Below, piece by piece: positions 33,208 to 42,416 of a stretch of DNA of 64,000 nt. The translations under genes and the position numbers were made by a program. The notes beneath the pieces were generated by a model. The model was given only the letters and a program-made list of their open reading frames with translations. It searched no databases and was not told the origin of the DNA. Position 1 is the stretch's first letter. Each line of letters starts with the position of its first letter. Source of the stretch: TMP-86 sp046347195 (GTDB lineage Bacteria; Pseudomonadota; Gammaproteobacteria; Steroidobacterales; Steroidobacteraceae); assembly GCA_046347195.1 (NCBI GenBank), contig JAXMGQ010000020.1, positions 1 to 64,000 on the forward strand. The letters run 5' to 3'.

Positions 33208-35618
33208 ACAGTTCCGCCCGGGCCGTGATCATCGGTGGCGGCGTGGTCGGCGCGAGCGTGCTGTACCACCTGGCCAAGGCCGGATGGAAGGACGTGCTGC
33301 TGGTCGAGAAGAGCGAGCTCACCTCGGGTTCGACCTGGCATGCGGCCGGCGGCATGCACACCTTCAACGGCGAGGCCAACATCTCACGCCTGCAGAAATA
33401 CACCATCGACCTGTACCGCGAGATCGAGTCGATCTCGGGTCAGTCCTGCGGCCTGCATCCCAATGGCGGACTGATGCTGGCGGCCAACCAGGGCGAGCTC
33501 GACAGCCTGAAGCTGATCTGCTCGCGGGCGCGTTATCTCGGCATGGAGACGCGCATGATCTGCCTGGAGGAAGCGCGGCAGTTCAACCCGCTGATCGACC
33601 CGCAGTACTTCATCGGCGCGCTGTGGCGCGCGGATGGCGGACATTGCGACCCTTCCGGCACCACGCATGCCTACGTGAAGGCGGCGCGCACCCTGGGCGC
33701 AAGCGTTGAACGCTTCACTCGGGTCACGGCCCTTCAGCAGCGCCGCGATGGCAGCTGGGATGTGATCACCGACAAGGGCCGCATCCATGCGCAGCACGTG
33801 GTCAACTGCGCAGGACTCTGGGCGCGCGAGATCGGACATCTGGTCGGCCTCGAACTGCCGGTGCTCGCCATGGAGCATCACTACCTGCTCACCGAGGACA
33901 TCCCTGAACTGGCGGGCCGCGCGAAGGAGTTCGTCAACACCACGGATTACTCGGGCGAGATCTACCTGCGGCAGGAGCGGGGCGGTGCGCTCATCGGCAC
34001 CTACGAGCCGAACGGCATCGTGTGGGCGCCGGTGAAGACGCCGGAGGATTTCTCCATGCAGTTGCTGCCCGATGACTTCGAGCGGCTCGCGCCGTACTTC
34101 GAGGTGGGATTCAGGCATTTCCCGGCGCTGGGACGGGTCGGCATCCGCAAGGCCATCAATGGCCCCTTCACCTTCGCGCCGGACGGCAATCCGCTGGTGG
34201 GGCCGGTGCGCGGGCTGCCGAATTTCTGGGTGGCCTGCGCCGTCATGGCCGGTTTCAGCCAGGGCGGGGGCATTGGCCTGGTGCTGTCGCGCTGGATGAC
34301 CGAAGGGGATCCGGGCCAGGACATCCTGTCCATGGATGTCTCGCGCTTCGGCAGCTTCGCCACCCCGAAGTACACCTCCATCAAGGTGCCGGAGAACTAC
34401 GCGCGGCGATTCCGCCTCGCCTATCCGAACGAGGAGCTGCCGGCGGCGCGACCCGTGCGGCGCTCGCCCGTGTACGCGCAGCTCCTCGCGCGCGGCGCGG
34501 TGATGGGTGCAAATTTCGGCCTGGAGCACGCGCTGTGGTTCGCGCCACCGGGTATCGAGCCGCGCGAGACGCCGACCTACCGGCGCTCGGAAGCGTTCGA
34601 TGTCGTCGGACAGGAATGCCGTGCCGTACGCGCACGCGTCGGCCTGTACGAGACCACCAACTACGGCAAGTACGAAGTCACCGGGCGCGGTGCGCGCGCC
34701 TGGCTCGATCGCGTGTTCGCCTCACGCATCCCGCGCCCGGGGCGCCTTGGGCTCGCGCCCATGCTCAACCCCGCGGGGCGCGTCGTGGGTGACCTGTCCA
34801 TCGCCTGCCTCGCCGAGGATCGCTTCCTCATCGTGGGCTCGGGCTTCGCCGAGGAGTTCCACCTGCGCTGGTTCGAGTCCGCCGAACCGCCATCAGAGGT
34901 GTTCCTGCGCTCCGCGGCCTCGACGCTGGCCGGCTTCTCCATCGCCGGTCCACGCTCGCGCGCCCTGCTGCAGAAGCTGGTGCGCATCGACCTGTCGAAC
35001 GAGGCCTTCCGGCTGTTCGCGGCGAAGGAATGCGCCGCGGGCTTCGCGCCGGTGATCCTCACGCGCGCCGGCTTCACCGGCGAGCTGGGCTACGAGCTGT
35101 GGACCACGCCGGACTTCGCTGTGTCGCTGTACGAGGATCTGTGCGAGGCCGGTCAGGACCTCGGCCTCGTGCACTTCGGTGGCCGCGCGCTGTCCTCGCT
35201 CCGGCTGGAGAAGAACTACGGCTCCTTCAACAAGGACTTCCGTCCCGACTACACGCTGGGCGAGACTGGCCTCGACCGGTTCGTCGATTTCTCCAAGGGC
35301 GATTTCACCGGCCAGGCCGCGGCGCTGGCCGAGCGCGAGGTCGGTCCGAAGCGCCGCTTCGTGGTGATGCAGGTGCAGGAGGGCGATGCCGACGTGGTCG
35401 GCTTCGAGTCCCTCATGAAGGATGGCAAGGCCGTGGGCTACGTCACCTCCGGTGCCTACGGGCATTGCGTGGACGCGAGCCTCGCCGCCGGTTACGTGCC
35501 CGCGGCGCTGGCCAAGGAGGGCGAGAACCTCGAAATCGACATCCTGGGCGAGCCGCGCCGCGCCACGGTGAGGCTGCAGCCGCTTTACGATCCGCAAGGA
35601 ATGCGGTTGCGCGCGTGA
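33204..35618 (+). CDS. Dimethylglycine dehydrogenase-like FAD/folate enzyme
   Basis: The 804-residue protein fuses a DAO-type flavoprotein (about 1-380; AVIIGGGVVGASVLYHLAKA, TSGSTWHAAGGMHTF with the flavin-attachment-type His, and GPVRGLPNFWVACAVMAGFS) to a GcvT aminomethyl-folate domain (about 420-800; VGLYETTNYGKYEVTGRGAR, FTGELGYELWTTPDFAVSLY, LRLEKNYGSFNKDFRPDYTL). Such enzymes demethylate dimethylglycine or sarcosine. Its start overlaps soxG, placing it in the same operon. With soxBDAG it forms the dimethylglycine-to-glycine pathway. Confidence 0.92.
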   Translation: MNSSARAVIIGGGVVGASVLYHLAKAGWKDVLLVEKSELTSGSTWHAAGGMHTFNGEANISRLQKYTIDLYREIESISGQSCGLHPNGGLMLAANQGELDSLKLICSRARYLGMETRMICLEEARQFNPLIDPQYFIGALWRADGGHCDPSGTTHAYVKAARTLGASVERFTRVTALQQRRDGSWDVITDKGRIHAQHVVNCAGLWAREIGHLVGLELPVLAMEHHYLLTEDIPELAGRAKEFVNTTDYSGEIYLRQERGGALIGTYEPNGIVWAPVKTPEDFSMQLLPDDFERLAPYFEVGFRHFPALGRVGIRKAINGPFTFAPDGNPLVGPVRGLPNFWVACAVMAGFSQGGGIGLVLSRWMTEGDPGQDILSMDVSRFGSFATPKYTSIKVPENYARRFRLAYPNEELPAARPVRRSPVYAQLLARGAVMGANFGLEHALWFAPPGIEPRETPTYRRSEAFDVVGQECRAVRARVGLYETTNYGKYEVTGRGARAWLDRVFASRIPRPGRLGLAPMLNPAGRVVGDLSIACLAEDRFLIVGSGFAEEFHLRWFESAEPPSEVFLRSAASTLAGFSIAGPRSRALLQKLVRIDLSNEAFRLFAAKECAAGFAPVILTRAGFTGELGYELWTTPDFAVSLYEDLCEAGQDLGLVHFGGRALSSLRLEKNYGSFNKDFRPDYTLGETGLDRFVDFSKGDFTGQAAALAEREVGPKRRFVVMQVQEGDADVVGFESLMKDGKAVGYVTSGAYGHCVDASLAAGYVPAALAKEGENLEIDILGEPRRATVRLQPLYDPQGMRLRA

Positions 35619-35678
35619 GACTGGCTTCGAACGCGCTCATTGCAATTCTGCCTATCGATGGGCATAATTGCTATATAA

Positions 35679-36845
35679 ATGATATATAAGAGGAAAATTG
35701 CTAGCCGTCTGCACCAACTGGCTCGCCAGTTTCCTGCAGTGGTGCTGACCGGGGCTCGGCAGACCGGCAAGACGACTTTGTTGCGTCAGGAGTTTCCAGA
35801 GCATCTCTGGGTCAGTCTCGACCTGCCCAGCGTAGCGGAACAAGCTGAGCGGGATCCGGAACGCTTCCTCGCTGAGCATCCTCCGCCGTTGATCATCGAT
35901 GAAATGCAATATGCCTCGCAGCTATTCCGCTTCATCAAGGTCGCCATCGATCGCGATCGGCACCGGATGGGACAGTTCCTGCTCACCGGGTCGCAGAAGT
36001 TCACCCTGATGCGCGAGGTGGCTGACAGTCTTGCCGGCCGCGTGGGCATTGCTGCGCTCGAGCCGCTGTCGGTCGAGGAACTCGGGGAAGCCAACCCCGG
36101 CTGGTCTGCCTTGCTCGCGCGCGGGTTGTATCCGGAACTATGGCGTGTGCCTGACAGCAACGCATCGGAGTTCTACGCGGCCTACGTGGCCACGTATCTC
36201 GAGCGTGATGTTCGCCAGATCCTGAACGTGCAGAACCTGCGCGACTTCGAACGCTTCCTGCGGGCTGCCGCTGTCAGATCCGGGCACTTGCTCAACCTGT
36301 CGGACCTGGCGCGCGATGTGGGTATCAAGCCGCACACCGCGCGTGCATGGCTGAGTGTGCTGGAGGCGTCCAACCAGATCGTGTTGCTCGAGCCCTATTT
36401 CGAAAATGTCGGCAAACGTCTGGTCAAGTCGCCCAAGCTCTACCTGACGGACCCGGGATTGTTGTGCTTCCTGCTCGGACTGGATGCACGCTCGGTTGCT
36501 TCGGGTCCGCTGATCGGCACCATTTGGGAAACCCTGGTGTTCGCGGAATTGCGCAAGCGTGCGGCCGCCGATCTGAATGCCGCCGCTTCCGCATTGTGGT
36601 TCTATCGCGACGCACAAGGCCGCGAGATCGATTTCCTGCGCGCGAGTGGTGGCCAACTCGACCTCGTGGAGGCGAAGTGGTCAGCGGATCCCGATGGCCG
36701 CTGGATGCGGGTTCTCGATGACGTCGCGGCGACGCTGAGCCGATCGCGATCGCAGCGGATGGGTCGACGTTTCCTCGTCTGCACGACGCCGAAGGCACGA
36801 AACGAATCGGGGGTTCGGGTTACGAACCCAGCTCACCTGGACTGA
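35679..36845 (+). CDS. AAA-type ATPase with DUF4143 domain
   Basis: The 388-residue protein has a Walker A (VLTGARQTGKTTLLRQ, residues 22-37) and Walker B (PLIIDEMQYA). The ATPase core is followed by a DUF4143 domain (YLERDVRQILNVQNLRDFER, then a winged-helix LLNLSDLARDVGIKPHTARA) and a nuclease-like SALWFYRDAQGREIDFLRA segment. These stand-alone ATPases are scattered through bacterial genomes, often near mobile or toxin-antitoxin genes; the role is unknown. The upstream region is AT-rich (TATATAAATGATATATA over the start codon), unlike its surroundings, and there is no clear ribosome binding site. This suggests horizontal transfer. Confidence 0.85.
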   Translation: MIYKRKIASRLHQLARQFPAVVLTGARQTGKTTLLRQEFPEHLWVSLDLPSVAEQAERDPERFLAEHPPPLIIDEMQYASQLFRFIKVAIDRDRHRMGQFLLTGSQKFTLMREVADSLAGRVGIAALEPLSVEELGEANPGWSALLARGLYPELWRVPDSNASEFYAAYVATYLERDVRQILNVQNLRDFERFLRAAAVRSGHLLNLSDLARDVGIKPHTARAWLSVLEASNQIVLLEPYFENVGKRLVKSPKLYLTDPGLLCFLLGLDARSVASGPLIGTIWETLVFAELRKRAAADLNAAASALWFYRDAQGREIDFLRASGGQLDLVEAKWSADPDGRWMRVLDDVAATLSRSRSQRMGRRFLVCTTPKARNESGVRVTNPAHLD

Positions 36846-36851
36846 ACAGGC

Positions 36852-37781
36852 ATGAAGCACGACCCTGATCACCGGAGCAGTGGCTCGAAGCCTCGGATGT
36901 CCTTGCTCGCCACCGCCATCGCCATGGTGACCGCCATCGCGGTCGCGCCAGGCCTGCTGTGGGCGGACGCTTCGCCGTCCTCCACCTGGGTCTGCCGCTC
37001 CAGCGGCTCGACTCGCGAGATCCGCCTCTACGACACCGGGGCGCAGGGATGTCGTGTCGATTACGTGAAGGATGGATCCACCTCGACCCTGTGGCGTGCC
37101 AGCACGGACCGGCGCTTTTGCGAGGCGCGGGCGAAGGAGCTGGCGGCGCGGCTGAACCGCGGCATCTTCCGCTGCGAACTTGCAGGGCAGCCTCCAACGA
37201 GCGCTGCGAGCGGACCAGCCGGAGTGCCTGACGCTGTGCGATCAACGCCATCGCTGCCCGCCAGCATCGCCCAGCCGCATGGCGAACTCACCGCCGCCCG
37301 CATCGCCGCCGCCAACACCTGGCTCGGGCAGCGCGTTCAGGCCGATGCGAAGGCCCAGCGCCTGAGCAGCGGGCCCGAGGCCCGGCGCTACCCGACGGCG
37401 CCGGAGTTCCTCTCGGCGGCCGATCTTGACCGTGACGGGCGCACCGACCTGGTGCTGGGCTGGGGCTGGGCCTCGTACCGCTGCGATGGCAGCTTCCTCA
37501 CCGTGCTGTTCAACGATGGTGACGATGCAAACCCTCGTTACCGCCCGGCGGAAGTTGAGCTGCCCGGCAATTGCGGCGCCAAGGGCTGGCTGGCCGCGGT
37601 GAAGGATGTGCAATCGCGTCGCATCCACATCGACCTGCGGCAGCGCTACCCGGGCGCGGACAACGTGCAGCACATCACCGCCTCGGTGAACCACGGTGGC
37701 ACGTTCACCTTCTTCGGTCCGGGTGGAGCGGCGGCGTCCCTCTCCGCCATCGTGAATTCGCTCCCGCTGAAGCCCGAGTAG
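36852..37781 (+). CDS. Exported hypothetical protein
   Basis: The 309-residue protein has a signal peptide (hydrophobic stretch about residues 17-38, cleavage near LWADAS). A Cys-containing N-terminal domain comes next (WVCRSSGSTREIRLYD, CRVDYVKDG), then a low-complexity Pro/Ser linker. A C-terminal domain contains the EF-hand-like LSAADLDRDGRTDLVLGWGW. I recognise no family. It begins 6 bp after the ATPase gene and ends just before a 7-bp-arm hairpin that may stop transcription. Confidence 0.6.
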   Translation: MKHDPDHRSSGSKPRMSLLATAIAMVTAIAVAPGLLWADASPSSTWVCRSSGSTREIRLYDTGAQGCRVDYVKDGSTSTLWRASTDRRFCEARAKELAARLNRGIFRCELAGQPPTSAASGPAGVPDAVRSTPSLPASIAQPHGELTAARIAAANTWLGQRVQADAKAQRLSSGPEARRYPTAPEFLSAADLDRDGRTDLVLGWGWASYRCDGSFLTVLFNDGDDANPRYRPAEVELPGNCGAKGWLAAVKDVQSRRIHIDLRQRYPGADNVQHITASVNHGGTFTFFGPGGAAASLSAIVNSLPLKPE

Positions 37782-37783
37782 TT

Positions 37784-37800
37784 CCGACCGCGCCGGTCGG
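37784..37800 (+). terminator. Possible terminator stem after the exported hypothetical gene
   Basis: CCGACCG-CGC-CGGTCGG forms a perfect 7-bp stem 2 bp after the stop codon. No T tract follows, so it would be an inefficient intrinsic terminator or an mRNA-stabilising hairpin. It separates this gene from the nos cluster. Confidence 0.35.
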
Positions 37801-37851
37801 TACTCGCCGCAATCTCATACGGATAAGCGGTAAGGCTCCCTGCCCGCGCAA

Positions 37852-37865
37852 TTGACTTCGGTCAA
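37852..37865. promoter_or_regulatory. FNR/DNR-type box upstream of nosZ
   Basis: TTGACTTCGGTCAA is a perfect inverted repeat matching the TTGAT-N4-ATCAA consensus for FNR, ANR and DNR with one symmetrical base change in each half. It is centred about 86 bp before the nosZ start, suitable for a class II-type promoter with a short leader. A Crp/Fnr-family regulator gene lies at 52033 in the same island. Confidence 0.65.
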
Positions 37866-37944
37866 GGGACACCGAAGCGCCCCTGCCTACAGTAATCGCG
37901 GTTCGACACATTGTTTTGCAGATCACCAATTTCGGGAGCGAGGT

Positions 37945-40236
37945 ATGAACAAGACTTCCAAACGAGCACTCGGATTGCTGCTGGCCGCAGGGTTCGGCTG
38001 GGGCGCCGCCGCTTCGGCGGCCGATACCCTGCAGGACGTGATGCAGGCCCGCGGCTTGAGTCAACAGGACGTCTTGGCGGCGGCCAAGACGTACGTACCC
38101 ACCGGCGGGCGCGATGAATTCGTTGCGTTCAGTTCTGGCGGACAGAGCGGCCAGATCATCGTCTACGGCATCCCCTCGATGCGCATCCTCAAGTACCTCG
38201 CCGTGTTCACGCCGGAGCCTTGGCAGGGCTATGGCTTCGATGAGAGCTCCAGAAAGATCCTCGACGAGGGCAAGATCGACGGCAAGTCCATCGCCTGGGG
38301 CGACACGCACCATCCGGCGATCTCGGAGACCGACGGCAAGTACGACGGGCAGTTCCTGTTCATCAACGACAAGGCCAACCCGCGCGTCGCGGTGATCGAC
38401 CTGCGTGACTTCGAGACCAAGCAGATCGTCGTCAACCCGATCTACAAGTCCGAGCATGGCGGCACCTTCGTCACGCCGAACACCGATTACGTCATCGAGG
38501 CGGCCCAGTACGCGGCACCGCTGGAGAGCAAGAAGTTCTACCCGCTGGAGCAGTTCAACGAGAAGTACCGGGGCGGGGTGACCTACTGGAAGTTCAACCG
38601 CGCCGAAGGCCGCATCGATCCGGCGCAGTCCTTCTCCATCGAGCTGCCGCCGTATTCGCAGGACCTGTCGGATGCCGGCAAGGGTCCTTCGGATGGCTGG
38701 TCGTTCACCAACTCCTTCTGCGCCGAGCGCTATGTCGGCGGCATCGAGAAGGGGCGCCCGCCGTATGAGGCTGGCTGCTCCGCGAAGGACACCGACTACC
38801 TGCACGTCATCAACTGGAAGCACGCGGCCGAGCTGGTCGCCGCCGGCAAGGCGGTCAAGATCAACGGCCACAACGTGCTCTCGCTCGAGACCGCGATCAA
38901 GGAAGGCGTGCTGTTCCTCGTTCCCGAGTCGAAGAGCCCGCACGGCGCCGACGTGACGCCGGACGGCCGCTTCATCATCGTCTCGGGCAAGCTCGACACG
39001 CATGCCACGGTGTTCAGCTTCGAGAAGATCCAGGCGGCGATCCGCGCGAAGAAGTTCGAGTCCAAGGATCCGTACGGCGTCCCCGTGATCGCCATGGCCG
39101 ATGCCATGGAGCGCCAGGTGCAGATCGGCCTGGGGCCGCTGCACACGCAGTTCGACTCCAAGCCCTGCATCGCCTACACCTCGGTGTACGTCGATTCGCA
39201 GGTCGCGAAGTGGAATTACTGCGATGGCAAGGTGCTCGACAAGCTCAGCGTGCAGTACAACATCGGCCACCTGATGACGATGGAAGGCGACTCGGAGACC
39301 CCGAAGGGCCACTACCTGGTCGCGCTCAACAAGCTGGCCATCGACCGCTTCACGCCGGTGGGTCCGCTGCATCCGCAGAACCACCAGCTCATCGACATCA
39401 GCGGCGACAAGATGCAGCTCCTGTACGACATGCCGCTGCCGCTGGGCGAGCCGCACTACGCGGTAGCCATCGAGGCGAAGAAGTTGAAGCCGGGCGTGCG
39501 CTACAAGGTGGGCACCGACAGCCGCACCGACAAGCCGCATCCGGGCGCGGTGCATGCGGGCGAGGAGAAGGTCGTCCGCAAGGGCAACAAGCTGGAGGTG
39601 TACGGCACGCTCATCCGCTCGCACATCACGCCCGAGACCATCGAGGCGCAGGTGGGCGATGAGGTGACGATCTACCTGACCAACCTGGAGCGCGCCGAGG
39701 ACGAGACGCACGGCTTCGCGGTGTCCACGTTCAACGTGCATGCCTCGATCGAGCCGGGCAAGACCGTCGCGGTGAAGTTCAAGGCCGACAAGGAAGGCGT
39801 GTATCCCTACTACTGCACCGAGTTCTGCTCGGCGCTCCACCTGGAGATGCAGGGTTACCTGCTGGTCAAGCCGAAGGGCTGGCAGCCGGTCAAGGCGGCC
39901 ATGGCCACCCAGGGCTACACGGAGAACGACTATCGCGCGACCGTGAAGAAGGTGGCCGACACCCAGGCCATCATCGACTCGGTGGTGGGCTACATCACCT
40001 CCGTGAACTACAAGGACTATCCGGATGTGGTCAGCATGGTCGAGGACGCGACCGACCAGCTCGGCAAGATGAAGGACGCCAAGGCCAAGGCGGAAGCCGC
40101 TGCCGGCAAGAAGGACTGGGAGCAGGCCAACCTCTGGTCCGAGCAGGTGTTCCAGTACCAGGTGAAGGCGGCGGACCTCGGTCTGCGCGCCAAGACCTAT
40201 CTCGAACAGCATGGCGCCCACAAGGTAGCCAAGTAA
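37945..40236 (+). CDS. nosZ: Nitrous-oxide reductase, Sec-exported clade II type
   Basis: The 763-residue enzyme reduces N2O to N2 in the periplasm. The signal peptide (KRALGLLLAAGFGWGAAASA) has no twin arginine, which marks clade II, unlike the Tat-exported clade I enzymes. The beta-propeller carries CuZ-site histidines (AWGDTHHPAISE, HPQNHQLIDISG). The cupredoxin domain has the CuA motif YYCTEFCSALHLEMQG around residue 623. About 120 mostly helical residues follow the CuA domain, with no CxxCH, whereas some clade II enzymes carry a cytochrome domain there. The GGGAGCGAGG site before ATG 37945 fixes the start. Confidence 0.96.
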   Translation: MNKTSKRALGLLLAAGFGWGAAASAADTLQDVMQARGLSQQDVLAAAKTYVPTGGRDEFVAFSSGGQSGQIIVYGIPSMRILKYLAVFTPEPWQGYGFDESSRKILDEGKIDGKSIAWGDTHHPAISETDGKYDGQFLFINDKANPRVAVIDLRDFETKQIVVNPIYKSEHGGTFVTPNTDYVIEAAQYAAPLESKKFYPLEQFNEKYRGGVTYWKFNRAEGRIDPAQSFSIELPPYSQDLSDAGKGPSDGWSFTNSFCAERYVGGIEKGRPPYEAGCSAKDTDYLHVINWKHAAELVAAGKAVKINGHNVLSLETAIKEGVLFLVPESKSPHGADVTPDGRFIIVSGKLDTHATVFSFEKIQAAIRAKKFESKDPYGVPVIAMADAMERQVQIGLGPLHTQFDSKPCIAYTSVYVDSQVAKWNYCDGKVLDKLSVQYNIGHLMTMEGDSETPKGHYLVALNKLAIDRFTPVGPLHPQNHQLIDISGDKMQLLYDMPLPLGEPHYAVAIEAKKLKPGVRYKVGTDSRTDKPHPGAVHAGEEKVVRKGNKLEVYGTLIRSHITPETIEAQVGDEVTIYLTNLERAEDETHGFAVSTFNVHASIEPGKTVAVKFKADKEGVYPYYCTEFCSALHLEMQGYLLVKPKGWQPVKAAMATQGYTENDYRATVKKVADTQAIIDSVVGYITSVNYKDYPDVVSMVEDATDQLGKMKDAKAKAEAAAGKKDWEQANLWSEQVFQYQVKAADLGLRAKTYLEQHGAHKVAK

Positions 40237-40250
40237 GCAACCACAGGAAG

Positions 40251-40285
40251 GCGGGGAACGGCTGCAGGCAAGGGCCGTTCCCCGC
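40251..40285 (+). promoter_or_regulatory. Strong stem-loop between nosZ and the cytochrome genes
   Basis: GCGGGGAACGGC and GCCGTTCCCCGC form a perfect 12-bp stem with an 11-base loop, 14 bp after the nosZ stop. No T run follows (AACCTTCAGG). It could stabilise the nosZ message or attenuate readthrough, making NosZ more abundant than the accessory proteins. Confidence 0.6.
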
Positions 40286-40307
40286 AACCTTCAGGAGAGA
40301 AAATCCA

Positions 40308-40616
40308 ATGTTCGCAAGAGTCCTTCTGTTTCTGGCCCTGAGCGCCTGCGCCGGCACCGCGTTCGCCGACGGCGCCGCGCTCTACGCCGAGAAGACCTGC
40401 GTCGCGTGTCATGGCAAGGACGCGAAGACGCCGCTGATGCCCGATTACCCGAAGATTGCCGGGCAGAACGCCAAGTACATGGTGAAGCAGATGGCTGACA
40501 TCAAGAGCGGCGCCCGCGCGAACGGCAACTCCGCCGCGATGAAGGGCGTCATGGTGCTGGTGTCGGACGATGACATCAAGCAACTGGCCGACTATCTATC
40601 CAAGCTCAAACCCTAG
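40308..40616 (+). CDS. Monoheme periplasmic cytochrome c (NosC1-like)
   Basis: The 102-residue protein has a signal peptide (residues 1-20, cleavage at AFADGA), one CxxCH (CVACH, about residue 32) and a methionine-containing ADIKSGARANGNSAAMKG ligand region. This pattern fits class I c553-type cytochromes. In clade II nos clusters such small cytochromes relay electrons to NosZ. TCAGGAGAG precedes the start. Confidence 0.9.
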   Translation: MFARVLLFLALSACAGTAFADGAALYAEKTCVACHGKDAKTPLMPDYPKIAGQNAKYMVKQMADIKSGARANGNSAAMKGVMVLVSDDDIKQLADYLSKLKP

Positions 40617-40626
40617 AGGACACCCC

Positions 40627-41352
40627 GTGAAACTCACGACACTTCTGGCGCTCAGCCTGCTCGGCAGTTCTGCCGCGATGGCCCAGGCGCCCGCGCCCGC
40701 CAAGGCCGGCATCGAATCGCAAGGCTATGTCTGGAATGCCCAGGAGGGCGAGAAGATCGAGGCGCTGCACAAGAAGGGCGACATCGCGAATGGCAAGGAC
40801 GCATACGAAGTCTGTGGCGCCTGCCACCTGCCCTCCGGCGCGGGCCGTCCCGACGGCACGTTCCCGCAGCTCGCGGGCCAGCACAGCACCGTGCTCATCA
40901 AGCAGATGGCCGACATCCGCGCCGGGCTGCGCGACAACCCGACCATGTACCCCTTCGCCATCTCGCTGGTCGATCCGCAGGAACTCGCGGATGCGTCCGC
41001 CTACATCGCCAGCCTGTGCATCCCGTTGGATCATGGCAAGTACGAGGGCCGTGACGAGGCGCAGCAGGTGGCCACGGGCAAGCAGCTCTACGAGAAGGAA
41101 TGCCAGACCTGCCACGGCAAGAACGGCGAGGGCAACCGCGACAAGTTCTATCCCGTCATCGCCGGGCAACACTACAAGTACCTGCTGCGGCAGATGACCA
41201 ACATCCGTGATGGCAAGCGCCGCAACGCCAACCCGGACATGGTCAAGATCATCAAGAAGTACACCGACACCGACCTGGTCGCCATCAGCGCCTACCAGTC
41301 GAGCCTGGAGATGCCCGGCGCCATGTGCAAGGCCGGCGCACCGAAGAAATAG
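40627..41352 (+). CDS. Diheme periplasmic cytochrome c (NosC2-like)
   Basis: The 241-residue exported protein has two cytochrome c domains with CxxCH sites at CGACH and CQTCH. Their ligand regions are related (QLAGQHSTVLIKQMADIRAG and VIAGQHYKYLLRQMTNIRDG). The GTG at 40627 follows AGAGGACACC. It probably passes electrons from the NosGH quinol-oxidising complex to NosZ. It starts 10 bp after the previous cytochrome gene. Confidence 0.9.
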   Translation: MKLTTLLALSLLGSSAAMAQAPAPAKAGIESQGYVWNAQEGEKIEALHKKGDIANGKDAYEVCGACHLPSGAGRPDGTFPQLAGQHSTVLIKQMADIRAGLRDNPTMYPFAISLVDPQELADASAYIASLCIPLDHGKYEGRDEAQQVATGKQLYEKECQTCHGKNGEGNRDKFYPVIAGQHYKYLLRQMTNIRDGKRRNANPDMVKIIKKYTDTDLVAISAYQSSLEMPGAMCKAGAPKK

Positions 41353-41419
41353 CCGCAACTTCGTTCGCCAGCCGGGGCGCGCCGTTCCAACAGGGTTGCG
41401 CTCCGGCATCGAGACCGAT

Positions 41420-42409
41420 ATGCAATCGCCGAAAATCACCAATGGCCCCATCGTGCTGCTCACCAGCGTGGGACTCATCGCGATGCTGGCCGCCTACTTC
41501 CTGCCGATCTGGTGGGTGGCGCTGACCGCGCCCAACTACCCGAAGGACGCCTTCCCTCAGGGCATCCGCATCCACTTCCACTTCGACGGGGTCTACAACG
41601 GCTGCAGTGTCGCCGGCAGCGGCAGCAAGCGCCAGAACGAGGTGATCCAGCAGGACCTCGACGAGAAGGTGGAGCGCTACAACCCGATCATCGATGCCGC
41701 CAAGGACGTCAACAAGGGCGCGGAAGGCCTCGATTGCGTCCATGAAATGAATACCATCAACCACTACGTCGGCATGTTCCCCATCTCCACCGGCGCGCCG
41801 GTGGAGAAGCCGCTGGCGAAATTCTTCTTCGGCTTCTTCGCCGTCATGTTGCTGGGCTTCATGGTGCCCGAGTCCGCGCGCAAGCTGCGGCTGGGTGTGC
41901 TGGTGGCAGGCTTTGCGGGGGTTGCCGGCTGGATGCTCGTCGACCAGTACGTCCTCGGCCACCTCGATGCCCACGTGTCGAGCTACGTGCGCGATGCGAC
42001 GGCCTACTTCAACGAGCCGGCGAAGATCCAGCACTGGGGCGAGGTGGTGCGAACCGTGAGCCACGGCGCCATCGCCGGCCTCATCCTCGCCATGGTGGTC
42101 GTCGTCATCGGCACGGCGCGCTCGCGGCGATTCTCGCTGCTGCTGGCCGGGGTGCCGGCGCTGCTGCCCTTCTTCTTCGTCGTGACCTACTCCGCGTGGC
42201 TCTGGTTCTTCGGCCACAACCTGCATCCCTGGGGCGCCTTCACCGTGAAGCCGTTCATGCCCACGGTGTTCGGCGAAGGCAAGGTCGCGCAGTTCTCGAC
42301 GTATTCGTACCCCTACTGGGGGTTCGGTCTCCTGTTGGTGGTTTTCGCCAGCCTCATGCTCGCGCTGCTCCTGCGGCGCAAGCAGCTACGTGAGCTGGCG
42401 GCGGGGTGA
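41420..42409 (+). CDS. nosB: NosB-like multi-pass membrane protein
   Basis: The 329-residue protein has about six membrane helices, with a soluble loop after helix 1 (HFHFDGVYNGCSVAGSG...NTINHYVGM) that contains conserved Cys and His. Clade II clusters encode such a protein next to nosZ in place of the NosR flavoprotein of clade I. The function of NosB is unproven; involvement in NosZ electron supply or maturation is the usual suggestion. It overlaps no neighbour and precedes nosD. Confidence 0.8.
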   Translation: MQSPKITNGPIVLLTSVGLIAMLAAYFLPIWWVALTAPNYPKDAFPQGIRIHFHFDGVYNGCSVAGSGSKRQNEVIQQDLDEKVERYNPIIDAAKDVNKGAEGLDCVHEMNTINHYVGMFPISTGAPVEKPLAKFFFGFFAVMLLGFMVPESARKLRLGVLVAGFAGVAGWMLVDQYVLGHLDAHVSSYVRDATAYFNEPAKIQHWGEVVRTVSHGAIAGLILAMVVVVIGTARSRRFSLLLAGVPALLPFFFVVTYSAWLWFFGHNLHPWGAFTVKPFMPTVFGEGKVAQFSTYSYPYWGFGLLLVVFASLMLALLLRRKQLRELAAG

Positions 42410-42416
42410 GTGCCGC

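Noticed and set aside
37705..40287. An 860-codon minus-strand frame over nosZ
   Set aside because: Antisense shadow of nosZ, rich in His, Arg and Val with no domain; typical of GC-rich coding DNA.
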